Source of the DNA: JACVRN01 sp035276685
Lineage (GTDB): Bacteria > Acidobacteriota > Blastocatellia > Pyrinomonadales > Pyrinomonadaceae
NCBI GenBank assembly: GCA_035276685.1
Contig: DATELK010000221.1
Coordinates: 19,533-83,532, forward strand
Reading direction: 5' to 3'
Length of the DNA: 64,000 bases
Shown here: piece by piece, positions 27,126-36,349 of the stretch
How the letters are laid out: each line of letters begins with the position of its first letter
How positions within the stretch are numbered: the stretch's first letter is position 1
The notes under the pieces: model-generated
The model's database searches: none
What the model saw: the letters and a program-made list of their open reading frames with translations, nothing else
What the model was told of the DNA's origin: nothing
Position numbers and translations under genes: made by a program

Positions 27126-28133
27126 ATGATGAAAGACCCGCTCAGATATTCAGTCGCCGCGTGCCAGACCGACATGCCGAATCCGATTGAGCGCCGCGCG
27201 ATGCGCTCTAACACAGACCGCATGCTGACTATGATTGATTTGGCGGTGGCCGGAAGCGCTCCCTTTCTTCCCGTTCGGCTAGTAGCCTTTCCGGAGTTCG
27301 CGCACGCCGCGCCGATTTTTCAGAGCGCCGAAGAGCTTATACGAAAGCTGGCCGTGCCTATCCCTAACGAGCACACGGAGCGGCTGGAACAGAAGGCGCG
27401 CGAGTACGACATATACATACAGAGCGGCACCATGCTTGAGGTTGATAAGCGCTGGCCGGGCACGCTCTTTAACACGACCTGCCTCATTGGGCCGGAAGGC
27501 GTTTTGTACAAGTACAGGAAGGTGAACACGTGGATCCCCTTCGAGGTTCACTCAAGCCCGCACGACCTTGAAGGCTACGACGAGCCGCTCTTTCCGGTGG
27601 CGGACACCGCGATTGGCCGCATAGGCTGTGCCGTCTGCTACGACTGGCTCTTTCCGGAAGCCATGCGGCAGTTGACGGCGAACGGCGCAGAGATTCTGGT
27701 GCGCGTCTCTGCTTACATGGATCCTTGGGGAGCTACGGAGCCCATGGACTGGTGGACAGTCGTGAATCGTTGCCGCGCGCTTGAGAACGTGGCCTACGTC
27801 GTCGCGGCGAATCAGGGCGCGAGCCTCAAGCACTACCCGCCTTACTCTTGGCCGGGCGGGAGCCAGGTGGTCGACTATGACGGGCGCATACTGGCCCAGG
27901 CCAGCCCCGGCCCCGGCGAGCGCATAGTCGTCGCGCCCGTAGACATCACCGCGCTTCGTCACGAGCGCTCGACGCGTCGCGGCCATCACATGCTCGCGCA
28001 CCTCAGGACGGAAGCCTACCCTGTCTACAACTCGCACCAGTACCCGCCGAAGGTTGAAGGCGAAGCCTTGCCTCTCTCCTACGAGAGAAACAACCTGCTG
28101 ATTGACGAGGCGAAGCGAAAGCTGGACAGTTAA
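27126..28133 (+). CDS. Nitrilase-superfamily amidohydrolase
   Basis: The protein has 335 residues and no signal peptide, so it is cytoplasmic. The carbon-nitrogen hydrolase triad is visible: Glu57 in AFPEFAHA, Lys132 in YRKVNTW and Cys171 in CAVCYDWLFPEA. EVVGG-type closing strands are replaced by SWPGGSQVVDYDGRILA, usual for aliphatic amidase or N-carbamoyl-type branches. It hydrolyses a C-N bond, but the substrate is unknown. It lies 20 bp after the last transporter gene on the same strand and ends 4 bp before a convergent gene, so it closes the sugar operon. An amide-bearing glycan constituent, or an unrelated passenger role, are both possible. Confidence 0.85.
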   Translation: MMKDPLRYSVAACQTDMPNPIERRAMRSNTDRMLTMIDLAVAGSAPFLPVRLVAFPEFAHAAPIFQSAEELIRKLAVPIPNEHTERLEQKAREYDIYIQSGTMLEVDKRWPGTLFNTTCLIGPEGVLYKYRKVNTWIPFEVHSSPHDLEGYDEPLFPVADTAIGRIGCAVCYDWLFPEAMRQLTANGAEILVRVSAYMDPWGATEPMDWWTVVNRCRALENVAYVVAANQGASLKHYPPYSWPGGSQVVDYDGRILAQASPGPGERIVVAPVDITALRHERSTRRGHHMLAHLRTEAYPVYNSHQYPPKVEGEALPLSYERNNLLIDEAKRKLDS

Positions 28134-28137
28134 ACTA

Positions 28138-29952
28138 CTATTGCTGCTGTGGCGGCGTGGGTGCCGGTCTTGAAAAGACTATCGGCTCGGCGGAGATGAT
28201 GCCTTTGCCTTCCTGAACTGTGATTGATTGGTTGGGCTTGATGTCGTTGTAGGCTTCCTTCTGGCCGCTCGGCCAGACAATCTCAAGAGACAGAGTCGTT
28301 CCTTCCTCAGGCTTGCCTATGCCTAAAGTCAACGGCAGCTCGCTCTGCGAACAGTAGCTTGAGCCAGTCTTCACCATGCTGAAGACTCGCGCGCCCCTGT
28401 TGGTCTTGAGCGTGACCTTCGCGCCTATCCCGTCGCGGTTAGACTTCGAGCCGACTGTTCTGACCCTGAGCAGGTCGTTCTGGTTGGCGTTGTCGTTCCT
28501 GAGCAGGCGGGCCGGGCCGTTGTTCGTGGTAATCAATAAATCCAAATCGCCGTCGTTGTCCACGTCGCCGTAGGCCGCGCCTCTGCCGACTATGGCTCGC
28601 TGAAGCGCCCGGCCGACGCGCGTGCTGGTCTCTTCAAACTTCTTCTTGCCCTTATTGCGGAAGAGATGCGGCGGCTGTGCATACTTGACGTTAGGCTGCA
28701 CGACGCTGATGTCGTCGGAGACGTGACCGTTGGCGGCGAAGATGTCAAGGAGCCCGTCAAGGTCGTAGTCGAAGAAGAAGGTGGCGAAGGTCAGAGACTG
28801 CGCGGACATCTTGCCTATGCCCGAGCCCGCCGCCTCGTCCGTGAAAAGCCCCGTCCCGTCGTTGCGATAAAGCGCCATGCTCTCGTTCGTGAAGTTGCCT
28901 ATCACGAGTCCCTGTCGGCCCGAGCCGTCGTAGTCGCCAGCGTCCACGCCCATGCCTGCGCGAGCCGTTCCCGCCTCGCTGAACGCGACGCCTGCCGCGA
29001 GCGCCTCGTCCGTGAAGGTTCCGTTGCCGTTGTTCTTGTAGAGCTTGTTGGGCTCCGTGTCATTTGCCACGAACAAGTCCATGAGACCGTCGCTGTTGTA
29101 ATCCAGCAGCGCCACGCCGAGCGCCTTGCTCGTGGGGGCATTCAACCCCGCGCGCTGCGTAACGTTCTCAAAGCTTCCGTTGCCTCGGTTGCGATAGAGC
29201 GTAGAGCTTTGTCCCTTGTAGGCCTGCGGCGTGCAGTACGACTTGTTCTTGCCGTCGAGCGAGCAGTGCTGGTCTTTCTCTATAGACCATTCGACGTAGT
29301 TGCAGACGAAGAGGTCTAGCTGCCCGTCGTTGTCATAATCGAGCCACGCCGCGCTCGTGGAAAAGCCCGGGTCGCCCACGCCTGCCTTACTCGTTACGTC
29401 CGCGAACTTTCCGTTGCCAAGATTACGAAAGAGGCGGTTTGCGCCGACGCATGTAATGTAGATGTCCTGACAGCCGTCGTTGTCGTAATCGGCAACGGCC
29501 GCGCCTATGCCGTACATCTCGACCGCAAGTCCCGCCTGCCCCGTCACGTCCGTGAAAGTGCCGTCCTTGTTGTTGTGATAAAGGGCCATGAAGGACTTCG
29601 CGCGTTTACGCTCGGGCCAGTCCATGGAGTTGACGAGCAGTATGTCCTGCCAGCCGTCCGAGTCGTAATCAAGGAAAGCTCCGCCCGCGCCTATAGTCTC
29701 GGGCAAATACTTTTTCCCGAAAGCGCCGCTGTTGTGCTTAAAGCGAATGCCCGCCTGTGAAGTTACGTCCGTGAGCTCAATCGGCCCCGAGGGTCTGGGC
29801 TGCTCCGGCGTGGGCTGAGCCGCCTGCGCTATGGCCTGCTCTCCGTCCGTACGCTCTGTGGTCGCGGCCTCCTGTGAAGATGTCTTACAACCCGCCAGCA
29901 GTAGCAGAAGCACCGCCAGTAAGAGAAGATAGATTGCCCGTGTCTGTAGCAT
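28138..29952 (-). CDS. FG-GAP/ASPIC-UnbV lipoprotein
   Basis: The protein has 604 residues. The lipobox LAGC gives an acylated Cys at 22, followed by a disordered Glu/Gln/Pro linker to about residue 58. FG-GAP blades run from about 60 to 470 with calcium-type loops (DYDSDGWQDILLVN, DYDNDGCQDIYI, DYNSDGLMDLFVAND, DVDNDGDLDLLITTN). The ASPIC/UnbV domain (about 475-575; LLRVRTVGSKSN, IVWPSGQK) is followed by a Pro/Gln tail. Its closest relative in the window is the protein at 5048, with which it shares long identical-type blocks. It is the last gene of the minus-strand unit, 27 bp after the UnbU-like gene. Confidence 0.9.
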   Translation of the reverse strand: MLQTRAIYLLLLAVLLLLLAGCKTSSQEAATTERTDGEQAIAQAAQPTPEQPRPSGPIELTDVTSQAGIRFKHNSGAFGKKYLPETIGAGGAFLDYDSDGWQDILLVNSMDWPERKRAKSFMALYHNNKDGTFTDVTGQAGLAVEMYGIGAAVADYDNDGCQDIYITCVGANRLFRNLGNGKFADVTSKAGVGDPGFSTSAAWLDYDNDGQLDLFVCNYVEWSIEKDQHCSLDGKNKSYCTPQAYKGQSSTLYRNRGNGSFENVTQRAGLNAPTSKALGVALLDYNSDGLMDLFVANDTEPNKLYKNNGNGTFTDEALAAGVAFSEAGTARAGMGVDAGDYDGSGRQGLVIGNFTNESMALYRNDGTGLFTDEAAGSGIGKMSAQSLTFATFFFDYDLDGLLDIFAANGHVSDDISVVQPNVKYAQPPHLFRNKGKKKFEETSTRVGRALQRAIVGRGAAYGDVDNDGDLDLLITTNNGPARLLRNDNANQNDLLRVRTVGSKSNRDGIGAKVTLKTNRGARVFSMVKTGSSYCSQSELPLTLGIGKPEEGTTLSLEIVWPSGQKEAYNDIKPNQSITVQEGKGIISAEPIVFSRPAPTPPQQQ

Positions 29953-29979
29953 CTTTACCCTTATGTGTATGCCGGAGAA

Positions 29980-30840
29980 TTAAGGCGTCGCTGCGCTTTT
30001 ACGGCCTCTCGTCAGCCATATCTCAATCAGGTTAGCCGTGGGGCCCACCATGAAGAGCGAGTAGTAGGGCGCGTGCACGACCTCGAATAGACGCAGAATC
30101 ATCTCGACGAGCGCCACCAGAAAAGCCACGCCGCACTGGCCCACCCTCGAATGCACAGTCGTCTTCGGGTCTGTAATCATGAAGAAGATAAAGAGCTGGT
30201 ACATGGGGCCTGTAATCGGCGCAATCTCCGCCTGCCACGGGTGGCCCGTGAGCCAGCTTCTCAGGAAAGCGAAGATGATAAAGGAGACGACATAAGTGGC
30301 CGTGATGTGAAAGCGTCTCAGCCGCCAGATGATGACAGTCCCGAGCGCCCAGATGACCAGCATAGGCCAGAGGTAGTTGCCCCACTGTATGCTGAGGCTC
30401 GCCACCGTCTCGTGCGCCAGAAAGAGCATCACGCAGATGCCGAAGTTAGAAGGGTTCCAGATGTGCTGGCCCCTGACTCTCAGCACGTACTTGGACGTGA
30501 TGGAAATCACGCTGCACAAACTGTAGGGCCAGAAGGCGGGCGAGCGAATGAGGATGCCAACGCTGATGCCTGTGATGTAGGCGCTCGCAAGATGCGGCCA
30601 ACGTCCCGCGAAGATGCGGCTCAATACCATCTCCGTCAGGATGCTCGCGAGGATGGCGAGCGCCGTCTTCGGATAGCTCTCAAGCATCCCGAAGGAGAAG
30701 TGCCCGGCCAGCAGTATGCAGGTGATGAAGATGGGCGGGATGAAGCGATTGTCTAAGCTTAATCGCTTTCGTCCTCGCCCAGTGCTTGCATCCACGTCAG
30801 GCGCGGGAGCCACGGGCGCGCTCATCATCTCTTGACTCAT
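29980..30840 (-). CDS. UnbU/RnfD-like integral membrane protein
   Basis: The protein has 286 residues with 8-9 predicted membrane segments after a hydrophilic N-terminus of about 30 residues. Motifs HIWNPSNFGICVM and LFIFFMITDPKTTVHSR match the RnfD/NqrB family, and in particular the stand-alone members named UnbU in enediyne gene sets. In RnfD/NqrB a Thr in a GAT-type motif carries covalent FMN; here the comparable place reads TGPMYQLF, so that Thr seems absent. No other Rnf or Nqr subunit is nearby. It overlaps the UnbV-type gene upstream by ATGA, which suggests the membrane protein works with its secreted FG-GAP neighbours, perhaps as anchor or exporter (inference). Confidence 0.82.
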   Translation of the reverse strand: MSQEMMSAPVAPAPDVDASTGRGRKRLSLDNRFIPPIFITCILLAGHFSFGMLESYPKTALAILASILTEMVLSRIFAGRWPHLASAYITGISVGILIRSPAFWPYSLCSVISITSKYVLRVRGQHIWNPSNFGICVMLFLAHETVASLSIQWGNYLWPMLVIWALGTVIIWRLRRFHITATYVVSFIIFAFLRSWLTGHPWQAEIAPITGPMYQLFIFFMITDPKTTVHSRVGQCGVAFLVALVEMILRLFEVVHAPYYSLFMVGPTANLIEIWLTRGRKSAATP

Positions 30841-32642
30841 GCGGGCTCCTTCACCTTGTTGACCTGACCTATGACAGCGTTCTCTATGACCTGTACTTTG
30901 CCCGAAGGCCAGAGAACTTCGGCGCGCTCAATCGCGGGATTCTTTCCAAGGCCGAAGTGTATGCGGCGCTGGTTCTGCGAGCAGAAGCCGTTGCCGCCCG
31001 AAACCATTTGAATCTGCTGCTGACCGTTCCAGAAGAGCCTGACCTGAGCGCCTATCCCTGTGCGGTTCGATTGTGTGCCTTCAAGCTCGAAGGCAATCCA
31101 GTTGTTCTCAGTCGAAGCCGTGTTCTTATAAACGAGCAGCGGCCCGCGCTGGTTGGCTACGACTACGTCGAGCACGCCCCTGTTCCACAAATCCACGAGC
31201 GCAACCGAGCGGCCGTCGAACGCGTCCGTCACGCCCACGGCCTGCGCCACGTCCACAAACCTGCCCGCGCCGTCGTTTATCCAGACCTTCTTCTGCTGGT
31301 AGCCCGAAAGGCTTCGCCCCTCCATCGCGGGCCAGTTGGCCGCGTCCGAGATGATGGCCGTGTTGCCGCCCGCCACCTTCGAGAAGTCGTACCAGTAGCT
31401 CTTGCCCTTATCAGCGGAGACGTAGCCGTTGACAAGATATAGGTCAAGACGGCCGTCGTTGTTCAAGTCGCCGAACTGTGCGCCGAAGCTCCACCCGCCA
31501 AGTTCCACGCCCATCTCGCTCGCTAAGTTTTCGTATCTGAGAGAGTCGCCCGCTGTTCCTTCCTTCGGAATCCAGAGGTTGTTGCCCTGTATAAGCACGC
31601 CCTCTTCGGAGATGTTTGAGACGTAGATGCTGTAGCGGCCCTGGTTGAGTACGTCGCCGAAGGCCACGTTCATCCCGCTCTTCGGGGCAAAGCCTACGCC
31701 CGTCTGCTCTCCGACTTCGCGGAAGCGCTTGCCGTCCTGATTGAAGTAAAGCTCCGAGACTCCGTAGTCGTTCGCTATAAAGAGGTCTGGACGGCCAGTG
31801 CCGCGAAGGTCTGCTGCTGCCGCCGCCAGAGCCCAACGGCGGCTGTTGATGCCTGCGCGCTCGCTCGTCTCTTCAAACTTTCCATCGCCGAGGTTACGGA
31901 AGAGATACTTGCGCCCGCCGTTTTGGGCGTACTCAAAACTCTCCGGCATCATGCGCGTGGTCTTCAGGTGCCAGAGGTCTACGTCCTCCGGGTAGTAGCC
32001 GCCCACGAAAAGGTCAAGAAGACCGTCCGCGTCGTAGTCGAGCCAGATGGCCGTGTTGGCATTGACCCAGCGCGGAAGCCCCGCCTCTTCCGTCACGCGC
32101 TTAAAGCCCTTGCCCTGCTCGTTGTGAAAAAGCTCGGGCCGTCCCCACTTGTACAGGAACAGGTCTTCGTAACCGTCGTTGTCATAATCGCCCCAGACCG
32201 CTCCCATGGAAACGCCCGTCCCTGCCTGATTGACATCCGAGATGCCAAGCTCGCCCGCCACGTCCTTGAAGGTGCCGTCGCCGGAGTTTCTGTAAAGAGC
32301 GTTGCGGCTGCCTTCGCCGCTGTTGGTGACGTAGATGTCCGCGAGGCCGTCGCGGTCGAAATCGACTATGGAGACGGCCGCGCCCATGGACGCCACCTGC
32401 GGCATGATGTGGTCTAGTTTGGAATCAAGACGAGGGGCCTGGTGCTGAAAGTTTATGCCCGATGCTTTGGATACTTCGTCCAGATGAAAGCCGTAGCGCG
32501 CAAGCGCCGTCTGAGAATCGACGCGGGACTTGTCGGCTTCGCGCCGCGCCGCCAGTCGCTTGATGACGAGCGGCGTCGCCAAAAGCGCTATGAAGAAGAG
32601 GACAAGCAGGATTCTGGCTAGGGGGATACTGCGGCGCGTCAT
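30837..32642 (-). CDS. FG-GAP/ASPIC-UnbV protein with N-terminal anchor
   Basis: The protein has 601 residues. An uncleaved-looking N-terminal membrane segment (ARILLVLFFIALLATPLVI) is followed by a charged linker and FG-GAP blades from about residue 60 to 490 (DFDRDGLADIYVTNSG, DYDNDGYEDLFLYKWG, DYDADGLLDLFVGG, DLNNDGRLDLYLVNG). The C-terminal ASPIC/UnbV domain (NWIAFELEGTQSNRTG, AEVLWPSGKVQ) ends the protein. Both ends overlap neighbours by ATGA (32639-32642 and 30837-30840), so it is translationally coupled to the large TPR-FG-GAP gene and to the UnbU-like gene. Probably a propeller held on the outside of the inner membrane or in the periplasm. Confidence 0.9.
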   Translation of the reverse strand: MTRRSIPLARILLVLFFIALLATPLVIKRLAARREADKSRVDSQTALARYGFHLDEVSKASGINFQHQAPRLDSKLDHIMPQVASMGAAVSIVDFDRDGLADIYVTNSGEGSRNALYRNSGDGTFKDVAGELGISDVNQAGTGVSMGAVWGDYDNDGYEDLFLYKWGRPELFHNEQGKGFKRVTEEAGLPRWVNANTAIWLDYDADGLLDLFVGGYYPEDVDLWHLKTTRMMPESFEYAQNGGRKYLFRNLGDGKFEETSERAGINSRRWALAAAAADLRGTGRPDLFIANDYGVSELYFNQDGKRFREVGEQTGVGFAPKSGMNVAFGDVLNQGRYSIYVSNISEEGVLIQGNNLWIPKEGTAGDSLRYENLASEMGVELGGWSFGAQFGDLNNDGRLDLYLVNGYVSADKGKSYWYDFSKVAGGNTAIISDAANWPAMEGRSLSGYQQKKVWINDGAGRFVDVAQAVGVTDAFDGRSVALVDLWNRGVLDVVVANQRGPLLVYKNTASTENNWIAFELEGTQSNRTGIGAQVRLFWNGQQQIQMVSGGNGFCSQNQRRIHFGLGKNPAIERAEVLWPSGKVQVIENAVIGQVNKVKEPA

Positions 32643-35600
32643 CTCTCTTTACGGAGCCTCAATGCGTTCTGGAAAACGTCCGGCGTGACGTAACGTGTGT
32701 GGTATGTCTGCCAGTCCGAAGGCGAGCGGCGATAGGCCTCTTCGTCCTCAAGTCTGCCAGGAGGTGTAGTGTATTCCTGCTTGTCGTGGTAAGGCAAGGG
32801 AAGCACGGTTTTCGAGAAGGTGGAGTTATAGTCGCCGTCCTTAATCCACCCGTCGCCTATGATGATGAAGTCGCGAACCCAGCCGGAAGGAGGGGCAGAC
32901 GGCGCGGCAAAGCGAAACGTCAGCTCGTCGCCAGCGTTCATAATCACGTAGCGGTCGTCGGCCCGCATGAGCAGCTCGCGCACGTCGCCGAAGCGAGTGT
33001 AGTAGCCTATGAGGTCTCGCCAGATTTGCTTTGACGAGGCGAGACGATTGTAGTCCGGCACCTCAGGCGAGGACTCGTCTGCGCGGCTCATGACGGAGTA
33101 GCCGCGATAACGCAGGTCTGCGACTTCAGGGTTGAGACGAGTGGTTTTTATCTCCGCGCCGGGTAAGCCTTCGGCCCACTCGAACGAGTCCCAGAAGACT
33201 TCCAGGTTGGTTCTGAGCCGCAGTCTTCGCGGAGTGTTCGGGCGAAAGGCTTTGGTCAAATCAATGAGGCATATCTTCTTGCGTCCTGCCGGAAAGCCTA
33301 AGTTTGCTTCCGCCACTACCCATCCTCCGCGCCCGTCGGGGACTTCGAGGCTGAGCGGCCTTGCGCGCACGCGCTCGCCCTGGCTGATGGCAACGTTGAT
33401 GGAGGAATCGGTCGGGTGCATCCAACCCTGCGCTATCAGGTAGAGCGGCCCGGTCGCGGGCACGTTATCTCCGAGGTCAATCTCAACGTAGTGGTCGCGC
33501 GTCACGCCCTGATAATCGCCGCGCCCGAAGGTGTCAAGGTATCTCTCGTCCAGCCTGCTAACAACCTCCGTCACGTCCTGACCCGTATCGTCCAGCGCAC
33601 GCGCAATCTTCTGCGGCGTTCGAACGGTCGTCACGGCCAGCTTCACTGGCGGAATAACGAAACGCTCGTCAACGAAGATTTCCGTCCCCTCCGGATGGTC
33701 TACGGTCATTAGCTGAAGCTGGTCGTAGTAGTAGGTCTCCCAAAGCTCAGCCGTGATGCGTAAGTCATAGAAGCCCTCGCGCGGCGCAAGCTGCTCTCTG
33801 CCGATTTTGTACCACTCTTCCGTGGCCTCCACGCGCGCCGTCCCGAGCGTGTTGATGCGTAGCCCTATGGCGGAGCCCCAAGGCACCGCGTCCTTCACAA
33901 ACTTCATCTCACGGCCATCAAAGGCGAAGAGGAAGGGACAAGAGCCCTTCAATCGCTGCTCGGCCGTGATGACTTGGTCGGCCTTTAGCTCGAACTCCGC
34001 GCGCACGCTCCCGTTGGGCCAGACGATGCGGGCCACGTCCGCGCCCTGCTGCTCTCCCAAACCGAAGTGAATCAAGGGGCCAGTGATGGGCCGCTTCTGC
34101 ACCAGCAGCCCCGAGCGAATCTCCATCTCTCCGCCCACGCCGAAGGAGTTGATGCGCTGGTCGCCCACGGCCTGCGCGGCGCGAGGGCGTATGGCCTGCC
34201 AGTGATAATTTTTAGAGCCGCGACTCGTGCTCTTAACAGCCTGCCATTTGGCATTGAGCCCGAGAATGTCCAATCTCCCGTCACTGTTTAAGTCCGCGAC
34301 ATTAAAGACAAGCTCGGGCACTCGCGGTTTATCCAGAAGCGCGAACCTGTTCTGTTCGTCGCTGAGCCAGATGGTGGCTCCCAGGCTTCCTTCAAGCGGG
34401 TCACCGCCAAGGTGCGGGGCGCTGTAGGTGAGCAGCAGGTCAAGCCCGCCGTTGTTATCGAGGTCAGCTACCAGAAGGCGCGTGATACCTTCTATAAAAT
34501 TAGGAGCATTGGCTACCTGCGCCACGTCCGACACGTGCCACGTCTGCCATTCGTCTTGGTTGGAGAGGCTTTTGATAGTCCCGTCTGCACGCACGGTCAG
34601 CAGGTCGAAGACGCCGTCCATGTTAGTGTCGGCTACATTAGTGGCTCTCACAGGCACGTCGTTAGCGGGGGCCGGGCGCTCTGCAAACTGGCCCGTCCGC
34701 TCATTACTGAAGAGGTGAAGCCGGCCTTTATTATCAACCAGTGCCGCGTCAGGGTCGCCGTCACCGTCTAAATCGGCCCACGAGAAAGCCATTAAGCCGG
34801 AGATGTTTCCGAAAGGGCGGCTCTCCGTAAAAGTCTGGTCGCCGTTGTTTCTTAAAACTGTGACCGAGCCGCTTACGCTTCCGAGCACTATGTCCAGGTC
34901 TCCGTCCGCCTCAACGTCAGCGGCCCACGCGCCCGTGTAGCTGCCGTTCAATATGGAGGCGGGAAGCTTCGTCTGCGCCGTCACGTCCACGAAGGAGTCA
35001 GGATTCTCCTGGCGCATCAATCGCACGCCGCCCGCGCCCGCCAGCACGAGGTCTGTCTTGAAGTCGTAGTTGAAGTCCAGACCCGTTATGCCTTCGGGCT
35101 GTGGAGAAACATTCGACGGCCCGCCGGGAAAAGGGAGCGTAGCGCCGCCCGCGAGGCGAATCTCCCGCCCGTTAGCTCTTATCACGACGGGCGCGCCGTC
35201 GCCGTTCATCGAGACGGCCCCGACAAAGCTCCACCTGGCGTTGCCTTCGGCCTGTATCTGCTCAGGCGTGAAGGCGAGCGCGGTGTCTGCGGGAGCGGCC
35301 GCGAACGTGGGCGCTTCCATGCGAAGGAATTTTGTGAAAGGCTCTGCCTCTTCGCCCGGCGGCGGCTTGATGCGCGCGAGGCTCTGGCGATATTCGGGAA
35401 CGCGCACCAGCACGTTTCGCAGGAAGATGATACGGGTCGCGGCCTGTCTGGGGTCTGAGAGGACATTCTGTAAAGCGCTCAACTGCTGCTGCACTTCCGT
35501 GGGCCAGTTCGCAGAGCGCTCGCTGATTTTCACGACAGCGACGCGCAGCATCCCCTCGTCGCCGCGCTTGGCGCTGATGCGCCCAAGCTCAAGCAGGAGG

Positions 35601-36229
35601 GCGAGGTTATCAGGCTCTTCTACCAGCATGCTCTGCACGAGGCGCTGCGCTTCGGCCTCGTTCTCGCTGCCTCCCTGCCTCTCCGTCTCTTCGGCCAGCT
35701 TGTATGCGGCCAGCAGGTTTTTCGGATTCAGCTCGACCGCTTTACGAAGCGCGGCTATAGCTTCTGCCGAAAGGCCGCGACTGCTGTCAAGAAGACCAAT
35801 CAGATAAGAGATGCGGTCGCTTTCCGGAGCGAGCAAGCGCGCCTTCTCTAATCTCTCGGCCGCCGCGTCGTAGTTCCTCTGGCGCAGGGCCAGCAAGCCC
35901 CAGTTGGCCCAGCCCGCGGGCTCGTCCGGCACAAGGCGCGTCACCTCTGCAAGACGGCTGTCGGCCCTCACGTCGTCCCCAACCTGAAGCGCGGCCAGCC
36001 CTACGTAGAAAGCCCTGACGACCTCGTTATATTCCTTGGAAGATTTTTCGGGGAGCTTGGAAGTCGCGCGGCACCCCGCGATGGCTGAAGCGAGAGCCAG
36101 CAGGAGAGCTAGCAGACCGGCGGCACGACGATACTTTTTGTAGGGAAACGGAAGGAGCACTTTGTTGCAGCAGCGCGCTCTGGAAGAGGCGAGCCGGAAA
36201 CCCTGATTAAGCTTAAAATTCCTCCACAT
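32639..36229 (-). CDS. Large TPR-FG-GAP-UnbV lipoprotein with unnamed C-terminal module
   Basis: The frame has 1196 residues from ATG 36229. A GTG at 36160 would give a tidier lipoprotein signal; either way the lipobox IAGC follows LLALLLALASA. In order: TPRs (about 70-200), a linker, FG-GAP blades (about 340-640; DFNYDFKTDLVLAG, DLDGDGDPDAALVDN, DLNSDGRLDILGLN), an ASPIC/UnbV-like part (FGLGEQQGADVARIVWPNG), then a module of about 430 residues starting at SCPFLFAF (Cys764) and running to the end. The same module ends the divergent paralog at 36350. I do not recognise it. The gene heads a four-gene operon with ATGA overlaps. Confidence 0.85.
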   Translation of the reverse strand: MWRNFKLNQGFRLASSRARCCNKVLLPFPYKKYRRAAGLLALLLALASAIAGCRATSKLPEKSSKEYNEVVRAFYVGLAALQVGDDVRADSRLAEVTRLVPDEPAGWANWGLLALRQRNYDAAAERLEKARLLAPESDRISYLIGLLDSSRGLSAEAIAALRKAVELNPKNLLAAYKLAEETERQGGSENEAEAQRLVQSMLVEEPDNLALLLELGRISAKRGDEGMLRVAVVKISERSANWPTEVQQQLSALQNVLSDPRQAATRIIFLRNVLVRVPEYRQSLARIKPPPGEEAEPFTKFLRMEAPTFAAAPADTALAFTPEQIQAEGNARWSFVGAVSMNGDGAPVVIRANGREIRLAGGATLPFPGGPSNVSPQPEGITGLDFNYDFKTDLVLAGAGGVRLMRQENPDSFVDVTAQTKLPASILNGSYTGAWAADVEADGDLDIVLGSVSGSVTVLRNNGDQTFTESRPFGNISGLMAFSWADLDGDGDPDAALVDNKGRLHLFSNERTGQFAERPAPANDVPVRATNVADTNMDGVFDLLTVRADGTIKSLSNQDEWQTWHVSDVAQVANAPNFIEGITRLLVADLDNNGGLDLLLTYSAPHLGGDPLEGSLGATIWLSDEQNRFALLDKPRVPELVFNVADLNSDGRLDILGLNAKWQAVKSTSRGSKNYHWQAIRPRAAQAVGDQRINSFGVGGEMEIRSGLLVQKRPITGPLIHFGLGEQQGADVARIVWPNGSVRAEFELKADQVITAEQRLKGSCPFLFAFDGREMKFVKDAVPWGSAIGLRINTLGTARVEATEEWYKIGREQLAPREGFYDLRITAELWETYYYDQLQLMTVDHPEGTEIFVDERFVIPPVKLAVTTVRTPQKIARALDDTGQDVTEVVSRLDERYLDTFGRGDYQGVTRDHYVEIDLGDNVPATGPLYLIAQGWMHPTDSSINVAISQGERVRARPLSLEVPDGRGGWVVAEANLGFPAGRKKICLIDLTKAFRPNTPRRLRLRTNLEVFWDSFEWAEGLPGAEIKTTRLNPEVADLRYRGYSVMSRADESSPEVPDYNRLASSKQIWRDLIGYYTRFGDVRELLMRADDRYVIMNAGDELTFRFAAPSAPPSGWVRDFIIIGDGWIKDGDYNSTFSKTVLPLPYHDKQEYTTPPGRLEDEEAYRRSPSDWQTYHTRYVTPDVFQNALRLRKER

Positions 36230-36265
36230 ATTACCATAGCCCCGTAATTCTAAAACTCTCGGGAA

Positions 36266-36295
36266 TTGAATTTATGACGCCGCCTGACCTATAGT
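36266..36295 (+). promoter_or_regulatory. Sigma-70 promoter for the 36350 gene
   Basis: TTGAAT (36266-36271), an 18-bp spacer and TATAGT (36290-36295) predict a start near 36302. This is downstream of the ATG at 36299, so it supports translation from the ATG at 36350. Confidence 0.6.
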
Positions 36296-36349
36296 CGGAT
36301 GCGTCTCCTTTCATTTCGGTCTTATAAGATTCAAACTCGATTACGGTCT

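Noticed and set aside
29980..30840. Rnf or Nqr electron-transport complex
   Set aside because: Only one subunit-like protein is present, the FMN-binding Thr seems absent, and the neighbours are secreted propellers.
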